The position numbers and the translations under genes are program-made. Below are positions 42,665-48,727 of a stretch of 64,000 bases of DNA, one piece after another. Within the stretch, counting starts at the first letter, position 1; each line of letters starts with the position of its first letter. Source of the DNA: Pseudoscardovia radai. GTDB taxonomy: Bacteria; Actinomycetota; Actinomycetes; Actinomycetales; Bifidobacteriaceae. Below the pieces are notes generated by a model. The model did not search any database. It worked only from the letters and a program-made list of their open reading frames with translations, and had not been told where the DNA came from. The stretch spans positions 1-64,000 of the forward strand of contig NZ_MWWR01000006.1 of assembly GCF_002259605.1 (NCBI RefSeq). The letters run 5' to 3'.

Positions 42665-43506
42665 CGCTCCACCACCTTCCGGGCTCCGTCCGCCGGGGCG
42701 TACTTGTCGAGGAAGTAGCGTTGGCCCTTGCCGGTGACCTTGGGCGTGCGGTTGAGCGTGACATGCCCGTCGGGGCAGGTGATGGCTGTCTCCTTGATGC
42801 GGAACAGGCCGGAGTCCACGTACTTCTGGAGCGGGACGTTCCTGTTGCTTCCGCTTTTGCCGAGGTATCCCTCGTCGCGCAGGCGGGCGAACAGGCGGTT
42901 CTGCCCGGTCCGGTACCCGGCCTGCGTGAGCATCTTCGCGAGCTCGCCGACCAGGCACGTGCCGTCGCTTGCGGACACCGCGTCGGCGAACAGGACCTTC
43001 GGCTTCTGCGCTTCGAGCTGCGCGGCCTGCTCCACGAGGCGCGCCTCCTGCTCCCTGACCTTGCTTTCGAGCCACCGCATGCTGGCGAGCGCCATCTGCT
43101 CGGGGGTCATCTGCTCCTGGCCGAGCATGTACCCGCCGTGCCGGCGGATGCTCGGCAGCACCTCGTGCGTCACCCAACGCTGGAACGAAATGACGAACTC
43201 CCGCCTCTTGTCGTCCTTGACCCACGATGACCTGCGCTGCATGATTGCGCGATAGAATCCAGACTCATTGAGAGTCGTCATCTGCTGTGCTCCGCCAGGG
43301 GTACGCAGAATCTGCGTACCCTTCTCGTCATCATCAAGAAGGCGTGTGAGTTGAGCAGCGTCGCGGTACCCGAGTGCCTTGGCGATGTCGCTCGCTACGA
43401 ACCACGGTTCCCCGTCATCTCCGCGCATCGCGCGGACCGTGCCGAACTCCGGGCTGTCGAACTCCTGCATGTCCGTGCAGGGCTTGGTATCATTTGTCTG
43501 GGCCAT
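42661..43506 (-). CDS. Phage antirepressor (BRO-N plus KilA-C/ANT type)
   Basis: This 281-aa protein has an N-terminal BRO-type domain (FGTVRAMRGDDGEPWFVASD, then IAKALGYRD and FYRAIMQRRSS), a helical linker with many Glu and Gln residues, and a C-terminal antirepressor domain (TCLVGELAKMLTQAGYRTGQ, RLFARLRDEGYLG). Antirepressors bind the repressor and favour lytic growth. It is the second gene after the Cro-like protein. ATG 43506 follows AAAGGAT. Confidence 0.88.
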   Translation of the reverse strand: MAQTNDTKPCTDMQEFDSPEFGTVRAMRGDDGEPWFVASDIAKALGYRDAAQLTRLLDDDEKGTQILRTPGGAQQMTTLNESGFYRAIMQRRSSWVKDDKRREFVISFQRWVTHEVLPSIRRHGGYMLGQEQMTPEQMALASMRWLESKVREQEARLVEQAAQLEAQKPKVLFADAVSASDGTCLVGELAKMLTQAGYRTGQNRLFARLRDEGYLGKSGSNRNVPLQKYVDSGLFRIKETAITCPDGHVTLNRTPKVTGKGQRYFLDKYAPADGARKVVER

Positions 43507-43514
43507 TCGAATCG

Positions 43515-43790
43515 CTAATCCTTTCTTGTTTGGCTCACGCCCGCAGTTGCCGCTGCGGGCTTTTTCATTGCTTGCACGATGGCTTCGGCTGGGTCGATTC
43601 CCCCGGCGTCGGCTATCGCGATGAATTGGCTGAGTCGCATATCGTCGTTCCTCAGCATTTGTGAGACGGTGGGGCGCGCGTAACCTGTCAGCCGAGCGAT
43701 CGCCGTACCTGTCATGTCGCGCAGAAAGAGGCTGACTCGCAGCGATCTCACTACGGAGCTTGAAACTTTCAGCGCCTCGTCCTTCCTCAT
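43515..43790 (-). CDS. Cro-like helix-turn-helix regulator
   Basis: This 91-aa protein has a helix-turn-helix: GTAIARLTGYARPTVSQML, then LSQFIAIADAGGID. I start it at ATG 43790 with AAGGAGG nine bases upstream; the longer frame passes through the operator. It is the first gene of the leftward lytic operon and stands opposite the repressor gene. It probably shuts off the repressor promoter. Confidence 0.85.
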   Translation of the reverse strand: MRKDEALKVSSSVVRSLRVSLFLRDMTGTAIARLTGYARPTVSQMLRNDDMRLSQFIAIADAGGIDPAEAIVQAMKKPAAATAGVSQTRKD

Positions 43791-43814
43791 CGATTCGTAC
43801 CTCCTTGTTGTGTG

Positions 43815-43853
43815 CAGGTGTATACAACCTGCGTGATTCAATGTATACACCTG
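43815..43853. promoter_or_regulatory. Operator inverted repeat in the genetic switch
   Basis: CAGGTGTATACA (43815-43826) and its perfect reverse complement (43842-43853) lie 15 bases apart. The right half overlaps the -10 of the leftward promoter. A third related half-site (TACACATGTACAC) lies at 43885-43898, around the rightward -10. These are good candidate sites for the repressor and Cro proteins. Confidence 0.75.
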
Positions 43854-43870
43854 TACACAAAAATAGTCAA
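43842..43870 (-). promoter_or_regulatory. Leftward lytic promoter (cro promoter)
   Basis: On the minus strand TTGACT (43870-43865), a 17-base spacer and TATACA (43847-43842) form a near-consensus promoter for the Cro-like gene. It starts directly next to the -35 of the opposite promoter, so the two are back to back. Confidence 0.75.
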
Positions 43871-43899
43871 TTGCGACACGCCGAATACACATGTACACT
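43871..43899 (+). promoter_or_regulatory. Rightward lysogeny promoter (repressor promoter)
   Basis: TTGCGA (43871-43876), 17 bases and TACACT (43894-43899) fit a sigma-70-type promoter. The expected transcription start falls at about 43906, which is the ATG of the repressor, so the message may have no leader. Confidence 0.65.
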
Positions 43900-43905
43900 T
43901 ATGGC

Positions 43906-44280
43906 ATGGCTACGAAATATGAGTGGACGCGGATAGACCATGCCGCGCAGCAAATCCTTGCCAACGCAATAGACAGGTCGGGCAAGTCATACCGGAGGAT
44001 AGCCGACGAGTGCGAGGTGAACGTCAGCTTCGCCCGCATCAAAGACATACACAACGGCCTCCGCGCCCCGGTGCGTCTTTCTGAGTTCATAGCCATCTGC
44101 TGGGTGTGCGGCATACGTCCAGAGGACACAATTAGGCAGATCATCATCAAGGCCGCGGCGGAGGAAGACGCATCCATCGATGACGACATGGATGCGCCGT
44201 TGACCGCCGACGAAATCATGACGCTCGCCGCGAACACCGACCCCAACCGCGACATGGAAGCCGGGACGCCACGAGACTAA
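43906..44280 (+). CDS. Phage repressor (CI-like), probably leaderless
   Basis: This 124-aa protein has an N-terminal helix-turn-helix (KSYRRIADECEVNVSFARIK, residues about 26-45) and an acidic C-terminus. It stands opposite the Cro-like gene, so it is the likely lysogeny repressor. ATG 43906 is chosen because the promoter predicts a start of transcription at this base and there is no ribosome site; ATG 43891 lies in the promoter. It lacks a LexA-type cleavage domain, so induction may use the ImmA-like protease encoded downstream. Confidence 0.8.
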   Translation: MATKYEWTRIDHAAQQILANAIDRSGKSYRRIADECEVNVSFARIKDIHNGLRAPVRLSEFIAICWVCGIRPEDTIRQIIIKAAAEEDASIDDDMDAPLTADEIMTLAANTDPNRDMEAGTPRD

Positions 44281-44302
44281 AGGCGCGGACACGCCGAACC
44301 CA

Positions 44303-44331
44303 TTGCAAAAAGCAAATAAATCCGATAGCAT
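44303..44331 (+). promoter_or_regulatory. Promoter for the AbiF-associated RNA
   Basis: TTGCAA (44303-44308), exactly 17 bases and TAGCAT (44326-44331) form a good promoter inside the gap between repressor and AbiF genes. The spacer is AT-rich, unlike the surrounding DNA. Transcription should start near 44338, just before the structured RNA. Confidence 0.65.
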
Positions 44332-44337
44332 ACCAAG

Positions 44338-44406
44338 CGTGAGAAAGCTGGGCGATGTCCAGTTCGTAAAGGCCGCTTATCGGATTCTTCCGAATAAGCG
44401 GCCTTT
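44338..44406 (+). ncRNA. Candidate structured small RNA upstream of AbiF (abiF-RNA-like)
   Basis: From the predicted transcription start three structures follow: AGC-GTGAGAAA-GCT (about 44336-44349, small), CTGG-GCGATGT-CCAG (44348-44362), and a long hairpin at 44368-44406 with a 13-bp perfect stem (AAAGGCCGCTTAT with ATAAGCGGCCTTT), a bulged A, four more pairs and a TTCT loop. It ends 11 bases before the ribosome site of the AbiF gene. Structured RNAs are known upstream of abiF-like genes, and some act as antitoxins; that this is one of them is inference. Confidence 0.6.
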
Positions 44407-44427
44407 GCGCATCTCATGGAGGACACG

Positions 44428-45372
44428 GTGTACAAGCCGTTCAAGACGATAGAAGACCAGGTCACGCTGCTCGAATCGCGCGGCGTGGAATGCGGGCGCG
44501 GCACCGATGCGACGCTGCTGCGGGAAGGATATTACTCCGTCATCAACGGGTACAAGGACCCGTTCCTGGACGCAGGCGCGACCATCGCCGCCGGCGACGA
44601 CAGATACATCCCTGGTACACGGTTCGAGGACATCCTCCATCTCTTCGATTTCGACAGGCGGCTCCGCCTGGCCACGTTCGGGGCGCTCACGCTCGCGGAG
44701 GCGGCGCTGCGCACCACATGCGCCTACTGCTTCTCCGAGATGCACCAGAACGAGCCGAATGCATACCTCAACCCACGCAACCTCCACCAGCCGCCGAAGG
44801 CGCGGAAGGACATCGTCGGCCCCATGATCGGGCAGATGAGGAAGATAATCGACAACGGGGGGAAGGACCCGGAACACGGAGGGAAGGGGTACCTGCACCA
44901 CTGCCTCGCTGACCATGGCGGGGAGGTGCCGCTGTGGGTCCTCACCAACGACATGACGATCGGGCAGGTCACGAATTTCTATAGGGTCATGGGCAGCGAG
45001 GCGAGGGGCGCCGTCGCCCGCCAGTTCGAGTCGCTCTACGCCTCGTCCCACAGGAAAAAGAGGAGGATAACGTCGGGCAAGCTCGACTCGGTGTACAGCA
45101 GGGTCAAGAACTTCAGGAACATCTGCGCGCACGACGAACGCCTCTATTGCGCCCGCCCCTTCGGGGACAACAACTCCTTCGCGCAGCTCGCGACAGACCT
45201 CGAGCTGCTCCTGACGAAGCAAAGGCACCGGGAGTTCCTCCAACGCGTCGAATCCCTCATGCTCGGATTGGAGAGGGACCTGCCCGGGCACGCCGGCCAG
45301 ATCTTCTCCGCCATGGGCGTCGTGAGCATCGACCGTCACCAGAAGTACATGGATTCGATCAGGGACAACTGA
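44428..45372 (+). CDS. abiF: AbiF/AbiD-type abortive infection protein (Abi_2 family, HEPN)
   Basis: This 314-aa protein is an Abi_2-family anti-phage protein. I start at GTG 44428, with GGAGG five bases before it; this yields MYKPFKTIEDQVTLLESRGV, the usual start of the family, whereas ATG 44416 has no ribosome site. Family segments are LREGYYSVINGYKDPF, FDFDRRLRLATFGALTLAEAALRT, and PLWVLTNDMTIGQVTNFY. The C-terminal HEPN motif RNICAHDERLY has R230 and H235 (R-x4-H), the RNase-type catalytic pair, so activity is likely retained. It lies between the repressor and an ImmA-like protease gene and is preceded by a structured RNA with its own promoter. It should be expressed in the lysogen and could block other phages. 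Confidence 0.9.
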   Translation: MYKPFKTIEDQVTLLESRGVECGRGTDATLLREGYYSVINGYKDPFLDAGATIAAGDDRYIPGTRFEDILHLFDFDRRLRLATFGALTLAEAALRTTCAYCFSEMHQNEPNAYLNPRNLHQPPKARKDIVGPMIGQMRKIIDNGGKDPEHGGKGYLHHCLADHGGEVPLWVLTNDMTIGQVTNFYRVMGSEARGAVARQFESLYASSHRKKRRITSGKLDSVYSRVKNFRNICAHDERLYCARPFGDNNSFAQLATDLELLLTKQRHREFLQRVESLMLGLERDLPGHAGQIFSAMGVVSIDRHQKYMDSIRDN

Positions 45373-45400
45373 TCGAACGCCACGCCGGAAGGGGTACCTG

Positions 45401-45775
45401 TTGGGGTTCGATGATCTGGCCGCGTGGGCGGCGCGGCTCGGGGTGCGCGTGGTGGAGCAGCCTTTGCCGTGCGGGTACTGCGGCGTGTGGGACTGGAAAC
45501 GCAACCGCGTGATACTCCACTCGGGTCTCAACGACGTGCAGCGCCGGTGCACGCTGTGCCACGAGCTATGCCACGCAGAACAGGGTGACACGGCGTGCGG
45601 CGGCAGGGGCGAGGCGCACGCCAGGCGCAGGACCGCGCTCACGTTGATAAGCGTCGCCGACTACGCGACAGCAGAACGCATATGGGACGGGCAGGCGTGG
45701 GGCATGGCATGCGAGCTCGACGTCACCCTCCAGGTGCTGGACGACTACCGGCGCATCCTGCACGACCGCGGATAG
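45401..45775 (+). CDS. ImmA/IrrE-type metallopeptidase
   Basis: This 124-aa protein has the zinc site HELCH at residues 54-58, and GYCGVWDWKRNRVILHSGLN before it, as in ImmA-type proteases. Family members cleave phage or ICE repressors when induced. TTG 45401 has GGAAGGGG upstream, and the gene is 28 bases after abiF, so both are probably in one message. The substrate could be the repressor at 43906-44280. Confidence 0.85.
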   Translation: MGFDDLAAWAARLGVRVVEQPLPCGYCGVWDWKRNRVILHSGLNDVQRRCTLCHELCHAEQGDTACGGRGEAHARRRTALTLISVADYATAERIWDGQAWGMACELDVTLQVLDDYRRILHDRG

Positions 45776-45792
45776 GACGAGGCGGTGTGAGG

Positions 45793-46686
45793 TCAGAAGA
45801 GCGGCGTCTGCCTTCCTGCGTGCCGGTGTTCGATGACCTTCGTGATGGCGTCCCATCTCTCGTACATGACGCCGTCGCGTCCGATGCCGCGTCTGACGCG
45901 CATGACGGCCTTGAGCACGTCGCCCTTGGAGAATTCCTCGCCGTCGTCCATGCGCGCGGAGAACGCGGCATCCTCCATGGCCACGAAGCAGGGCGGCATG
46001 GTGCCGTCGGTGACGCGCCACTTGCCGTTGCGGCGGAAGGACAGGTCGAGCACCTGGATGATCTTGGTGACGTCTCCGGTGGTCTCCTGCGTGGATTCCG
46101 GGTCGTATGTGGCGATGGCTTCGGCGTCCGCGGCGTCGATTCGTTCCGTTTCGCTGTCGCCTGCGATGGTCATGTCCGTGACGCCCGCGCCGTCCACGGG
46201 CGCGGCGATGCCTTTGACGCCTTTGACGAACGCGGGGTCGGTCATGAGGCGGAGCGCGTCGCCGGTGGCTGTGATTGTGGTGCCGTCGGCCCATGCGACG
46301 GTCATCCCGCCGTCGGGTGCGGGTGTGGTGCGTTCCGGTGTGCCGTGGCGCGCCCTGTGGCGTATGAGGCCGATGGCGCCGATGATGGCGCCCGCGATGC
46401 CGGTGGCGTTGGAGATGGCGGTCGTGTCGTCGCCTATGAGCGCGTCCACGACCGTGTGCCATGTGTGGGTGAGGGTGAGGATGATGTCGAAGGATCCTGG
46501 GCGCGTGGCGTCGACGGTGAGGCTTGTTTCGGAGCCTGGGTCGATGGCTTCCCTGGCGGCGGCCGTGGCGGCCGCGAGCTGGACGAGGGCGTTGCCGAGC
46601 GTCGCGGCGTCCATGCTGTGGTCTGCGAGCGCGGGCCCGTCGTATGCGAGGGTCATCTGCGCGGCGGTGCGTCTGTTCGCCGTCAT
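45793..46686 (-). CDS. Prophage protein of unknown function
   Basis: This 297-aa protein has an N-terminal part with LAYDGPALADHSMDAATLGNAL, a weakly hydrophobic glycine-rich segment at about residues 90-108 (ATGIAGAIIGAIGLI), and a C-terminal domain with SFRRNGKWRVTDGTMP and EFSKGDVLKAVMRVRR. I recognise no family with confidence. It converges with the ImmA-like gene (17 bases apart) and is divergent from the small membrane peptide gene. ATG 46686 follows AAAGGAG. It is expected to be expressed in the lysogen. Confidence 0.75.
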   Translation of the reverse strand: MTANRRTAAQMTLAYDGPALADHSMDAATLGNALVQLAAATAAAREAIDPGSETSLTVDATRPGSFDIILTLTHTWHTVVDALIGDDTTAISNATGIAGAIIGAIGLIRHRARHGTPERTTPAPDGGMTVAWADGTTITATGDALRLMTDPAFVKGVKGIAAPVDGAGVTDMTIAGDSETERIDAADAEAIATYDPESTQETTGDVTKIIQVLDLSFRRNGKWRVTDGTMPPCFVAMEDAAFSARMDDGEEFSKGDVLKAVMRVRRGIGRDGVMYERWDAITKVIEHRHAGRQTPLF

Positions 46687-46753
46687 CGTGGTCTCCTTTC
46701 CGTGGCTTGTGTCAATCTTCGCACTGTCTTCGGCGTGTCGCGTGCCCCGCGTG

Positions 46754-46783
46754 TTGACATATCTATAGTTGCTGTGCTATTAT
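46754..46783 (+). promoter_or_regulatory. Strong promoter with overlapping dyad, upstream of the small membrane peptide
   Basis: TTGACA (46754-46759), an 18-base spacer and TATTAT (46778-46783) make one of the best promoters in the window. ACATA...TATGT arms (46757 to 46792) form an imperfect dyad that covers it and may be an operator. Confidence 0.65.
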
Positions 46784-46818
46784 AGTTTATGTAAGGAAAA
46801 GGAAAGGAGGTGAAACCC

Positions 46819-46944
46819 ATGGACGACTTCTTCGACTGGGCTTCGATTGTCGTCGGAATCCTTCAGATTCTCGTCGGTGTCTGGGCTGTGCTCCGCGGCG
46901 AGGAACACTCCAAGCCGAAGCACTCGAAGCGCCACAAGAAGTAA
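46819..46944 (+). CDS. 41-aa membrane peptide, toxin-like
   Basis: The frame from ATG 46819 to TAA 46942-46944 encodes an acidic N-terminus (MDDFFDW), a single membrane helix (ASIVVGILQILVGVWAVL) and a very basic Lys/His tail (KPKHSKRHKK). It is preceded by AAAGGAGGTGA, a nearly perfect ribosome site, and a strong promoter, and followed by a hairpin. This layout is the one of Fst/TxpA-like phage-encoded toxic peptides and small holin-like peptides. No antisense antitoxin RNA is proven. Confidence 0.7.
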   Translation: MDDFFDWASIVVGILQILVGVWAVLRGEEHSKPKHSKRHKK

Positions 46945-46949
46945 AGACA

Positions 46950-46980
46950 GGGTTCCCGGTCGACCAACTACCGGGAACCC
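46950..46980 (+). terminator. Hairpin after the toxin-like peptide gene
   Basis: GGGTTCCCGGT (46950-46960) pairs perfectly with ACCGGGAACCC (46970-46980) around a 9-base loop, six bases after the stop. The T-run is weak (TCCCT), so it may stop only part of the transcripts or protect the messenger. Confidence 0.65.
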
Positions 46981-47010
46981 TCCCTACCAACGTAGTCCAT
47001 GGGAGGCATC

Positions 47011-47202
47011 ATGAGCAAGAAGAACACATGTCTCGGGGTCGCATGCGCCGTCGGCGCGGCCGGCACCATCTGCTGCATCCTCGCCGGGAATGACATCGCG
47101 GCCATCCTGTTCGCCATTGCGACGGGAATCGACGGATTCTTCGCCGGCTGGGGGCGCTACGGCTCCGGCAGCGAAGACGATGAGGAAGGCGGCGAGCGAT
47201 GA
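47011..47202 (+). CDS. Small prophage membrane protein
   Basis: This 63-aa protein has two hydrophobic segments (GVACAVGAAGTICCILAG, then AAILFAIATGIDGFFAGW) and an acidic tail. ATG 47011 is preceded by GGGAGG, which decides it over ATG 46999. It overlaps the next gene by ATGA, so the two are co-translated. Its function is unknown. Confidence 0.7.
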   Translation: MSKKNTCLGVACAVGAAGTICCILAGNDIAAILFAIATGIDGFFAGWGRYGSGSEDDEEGGER

Positions 47203-47408
47203 CCGCCGAAAGATTCCTCAGCTACACGGAGTTCGCCGAACGCATAGGCGTCCGGACCGGCGCGCTCGGCAACTACCGTCTGCCCGAGCCGGACGCGTAC
47301 ATCGGCCGCACGCGCGGGTGGAGGCCCGAGACCATCGACGCGTGGAACGCCTCGCGCCCCGGCCGGGGCGTCGGCGGCGGAAGGCCACGCAAGAACCCCA
47401 GGGCATAA
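47199..47408 (+). CDS. Excisionase-like small DNA-binding protein
   Basis: This 69-aa protein has a helix-turn-helix: LSYTEFAERIGVRTGALGNY, followed by IGRTRGWRPETIDAWNASR and a basic tail (GGRPRKNPRA). Its place immediately before the integrase remnant and its size fit an excisionase (Xis) or AlpA-like regulator. Its stop TAA 47406 is in the same frame as the integrase remnant, so the two are directly abutted. Confidence 0.7.
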   Translation: MTAERFLSYTEFAERIGVRTGALGNYRLPEPDAYIGRTRGWRPETIDAWNASRPGRGVGGGRPRKNPRA

Positions 47409-47720
47409 ATTTCAACTCACGCGGCCATCACGGCCACGAGGGCTCCCTACCGGGCGAAGAAACGCGCGGGCGCGGGCATCGACCCGGGCCTCACGGTGCA
47501 CGACCTGCGGCACACGGCGGCGAGCATCATGGTCAGCTCCGGCGCGAACGTGAAGGCCGTCCAACGGCAGCTCGGGCACGCGAGCGCGAGCATGACGCTG
47601 GACGTGTACGCCGACCTGTTCGACGATGACCTCGACCGGCTGATGGGCGGCGTGCAGGCTCTCGTCGCTTCGGCGGATTGTGGGCAGAATGTGGGCAAAC
47701 CCGTGGAGCCGGGCGTGTGA
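47409..47720 (+). pseudogene. int: Tyrosine integrase remnant (C-terminal third only)
   Basis: The open frame encodes about 104 residues: YRAKKRAGAGIDPGLTVHDLR, then HTAAS, QLGHASASMTLDVYADLF and a short end. It holds HxxR (HDLR), the LGH and the nucleophile Tyr (TLDVYAD) of a phage integrase, but the first catalytic Arg, the Lys and the whole N-terminal arm- and core-binding parts are missing. The frame begins directly after the stop of the small excisionase-like gene, so a deletion seems to have removed about two thirds of int. A GTG at 47496 could start a short protein, without activity. The gene ends 38 bases before attR, as usual for an integrase. Confidence 0.85.
47680..47699. repeat. 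Candidate integrase arm-type sites, right arm
   Basis: GTGGGCAGAATGTGGGCAAA matches 11255-11274 at 19 of 20 positions and has the same orientation. It lies inside the 3' end of the int remnant and 60 bases before attR. See the left copy. Confidence 0.5.
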
Positions 47721-47758
47721 ATCCAAGTGTTTGCAACTGTTCCTCGTGTTGGTGGCCG

Positions 47759-47825
47759 GGGGTTCAATTCCCCGCGGCTCCACTCTTTCCAAGGCCTCGC
47801 ACCCGCAAGGGTCGCGAGGCCTTTT
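47759..47825. other. attR: right prophage attachment site
   Basis: These 67 bases are identical to 11098-11164 (tmRNA T-arm to terminator). Upstream of the repeat the sequence is phage DNA, so this copy is a fragment of ssrA without tmRNA function. It fixes the right end of the prophage. Confidence 0.92.
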
Positions 47826-47896
47826 GCATTGCGATTACTGGGGTTTCGGGGGTATGTGCGAGATGCCGATGATGTGCGCCGGAAAGCGTTCCGGAA

Positions 47897-48013
47897 GTGT
47901 TCGAGAAATTATCTGCCGGTTTGTGGGGTCCCGGAGACGAAAGCCGCGACGCAGTTTCAACGATTTCGCGGCCTCTCTACTCGGCACACCCCCCGAAAAC
48001 GACCCCACAAACC
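47897..48013. repeat. Palindromic MITE-like element, copy 1
   Basis: The unit contains GGTTTGTGGGGTC (47918-47930) and its inverse GACCCCACAAACC (48001-48013) as inner inverted ends, with a central segment that includes CGCAGTTTCAACG and CGCGGCCTCTCTACTCG. The reverse complement is found at 48598-48717 with high identity. The two form a large inverted pair around one small gene. Confidence 0.7.
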
Positions 48014-48137
48014 CCGAAATACACCCCGCCCGGGCACATCGAACACCCCGGAATGCGAATTTGCACATCCAGATCCGAGCCAGAAAACACAACCAGGAAC
48101 GAAAAACTCCCGCACGCGGCAAGGCGGCATAACAGAA

Positions 48138-48155
48138 AGCCGCCCGAAGGCGGCT
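48138..48155 (-). terminator. Terminator of the small gene
   Basis: AGCCGCC and GGCGGCT form a 7-bp stem with a CGAA loop. On the minus strand it is followed by TTTCTG. It lies 27 bases after the stop of the gene at 48182-48499. Confidence 0.6.
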
Positions 48156-48181
48156 CCAAGAAACTCAAAAACAGGGCGCGG

Positions 48182-48499
48182 CTACTCGTCGGAACCGGGG
48201 ATCTCGTCCTCCGGTACACCAGCGCGGCGCAAAAGCTCACGGCAGGCAAGCTGCGCACCCCAGTCCATCTCGTCCTCGCCCTCGGCAAGAAGCCGGTCGA
48301 GAACAAGCCTGACGGCATCCGGAGAACTCGGAACAGCAGCACTGACATCAGCAAGGTCTTGGACAAGGATATTCAGTGCCAACGAAGTGCAGTCGTTCCT
48401 ATACACACTTTCGACGGACTCCTTCGCTTGAACAAGCCCATAGCGGTCCAAATCAGGAAGAAGCAGATTCATGGCCTCCCGGTATGTCTTCACTTCCAT
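48182..48499 (-). CDS. Small acidic protein of unknown function between two inverted repeats
   Basis: This 105-aa protein begins MEVKTYREAMNLLLPDLDRY and is helical and acidic, ending GVPEDEIPGSDE. The start ATG 48499 is preceded by GGAAGG. It resembles the size and charge of immunity proteins and other small adaptor proteins, but no partner toxin is nearby. It is flanked on both sides by inverted copies of a palindromic element, so it may have been moved as a unit. Confidence 0.65.
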   Translation of the reverse strand: MEVKTYREAMNLLLPDLDRYGLVQAKESVESVYRNDCTSLALNILVQDLADVSAAVPSSPDAVRLVLDRLLAEGEDEMDWGAQLACRELLRRAGVPEDEIPGSDE

Positions 48500-48597
48500 G
48501 CTGCGCCGCCTTCCGACCTTCCTGCCCCGCCGACACGCCGCTCCCGCAGGCAGAACCGACGGCCGGCAGGCGTTCGATACGCTCGAAGAGGCGTATT

Positions 48598-48717
48598 CCC
48601 CGGTTTGTGGGGTCGTTTTCGAAGGTCCGGCGAGTAGAGAGGCCGCGAAACCGTTGAAACTGCGTCGCCACCTCGGCCTTGGGGACCCCACAAACCGGCA
48701 GATAATTTCTCGAACAC
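48598..48717. repeat. Palindromic MITE-like element, copy 2 (inverted)
   Basis: The reverse complement of this unit matches 47897-48013. Both ends (GGTTTGTGGGGTC at about 48602-48614 and GACCCCACAAACC at 48684-48696) and the part next to the gene at 48728 (GATAATTTCTCGAACAC) are conserved. Its end lies 10 bases from the stop codon of the next gene. Confidence 0.7.
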
Positions 48718-48727
48718 CCTCGGGCGA

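Larger units (their letters stand above)
47826..48181. other. Gene-free stretch right of the prophage
   Basis: About 356 bases of host DNA follow attR. They hold the first copy of a palindromic element (47897-48013) and, near 48138-48155, the terminator of the next gene. No gene is seen. Similarity to the left end (11165-11198) continues for about 35 bases. Confidence 0.6.

Noticed and set aside
44416-44427. ATG 44416 as the abiF start
   Set aside because: No ribosome site precedes it, whereas its own bases contain GGAGG at the right distance for GTG 44428, which also gives the family-typical N-terminus.
48014-48181. Small plus-strand genes in the host gap right of attR
   Set aside because: Frames here run through the palindromic element and the next gene's terminator and have no ribosome site.
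47897-48717. CRISPR array or tracrRNA-like repeat
   Set aside because: Only two copies exist, they are inverted and about 120 bp long with internal palindromes, and there are no spacers or cas genes.
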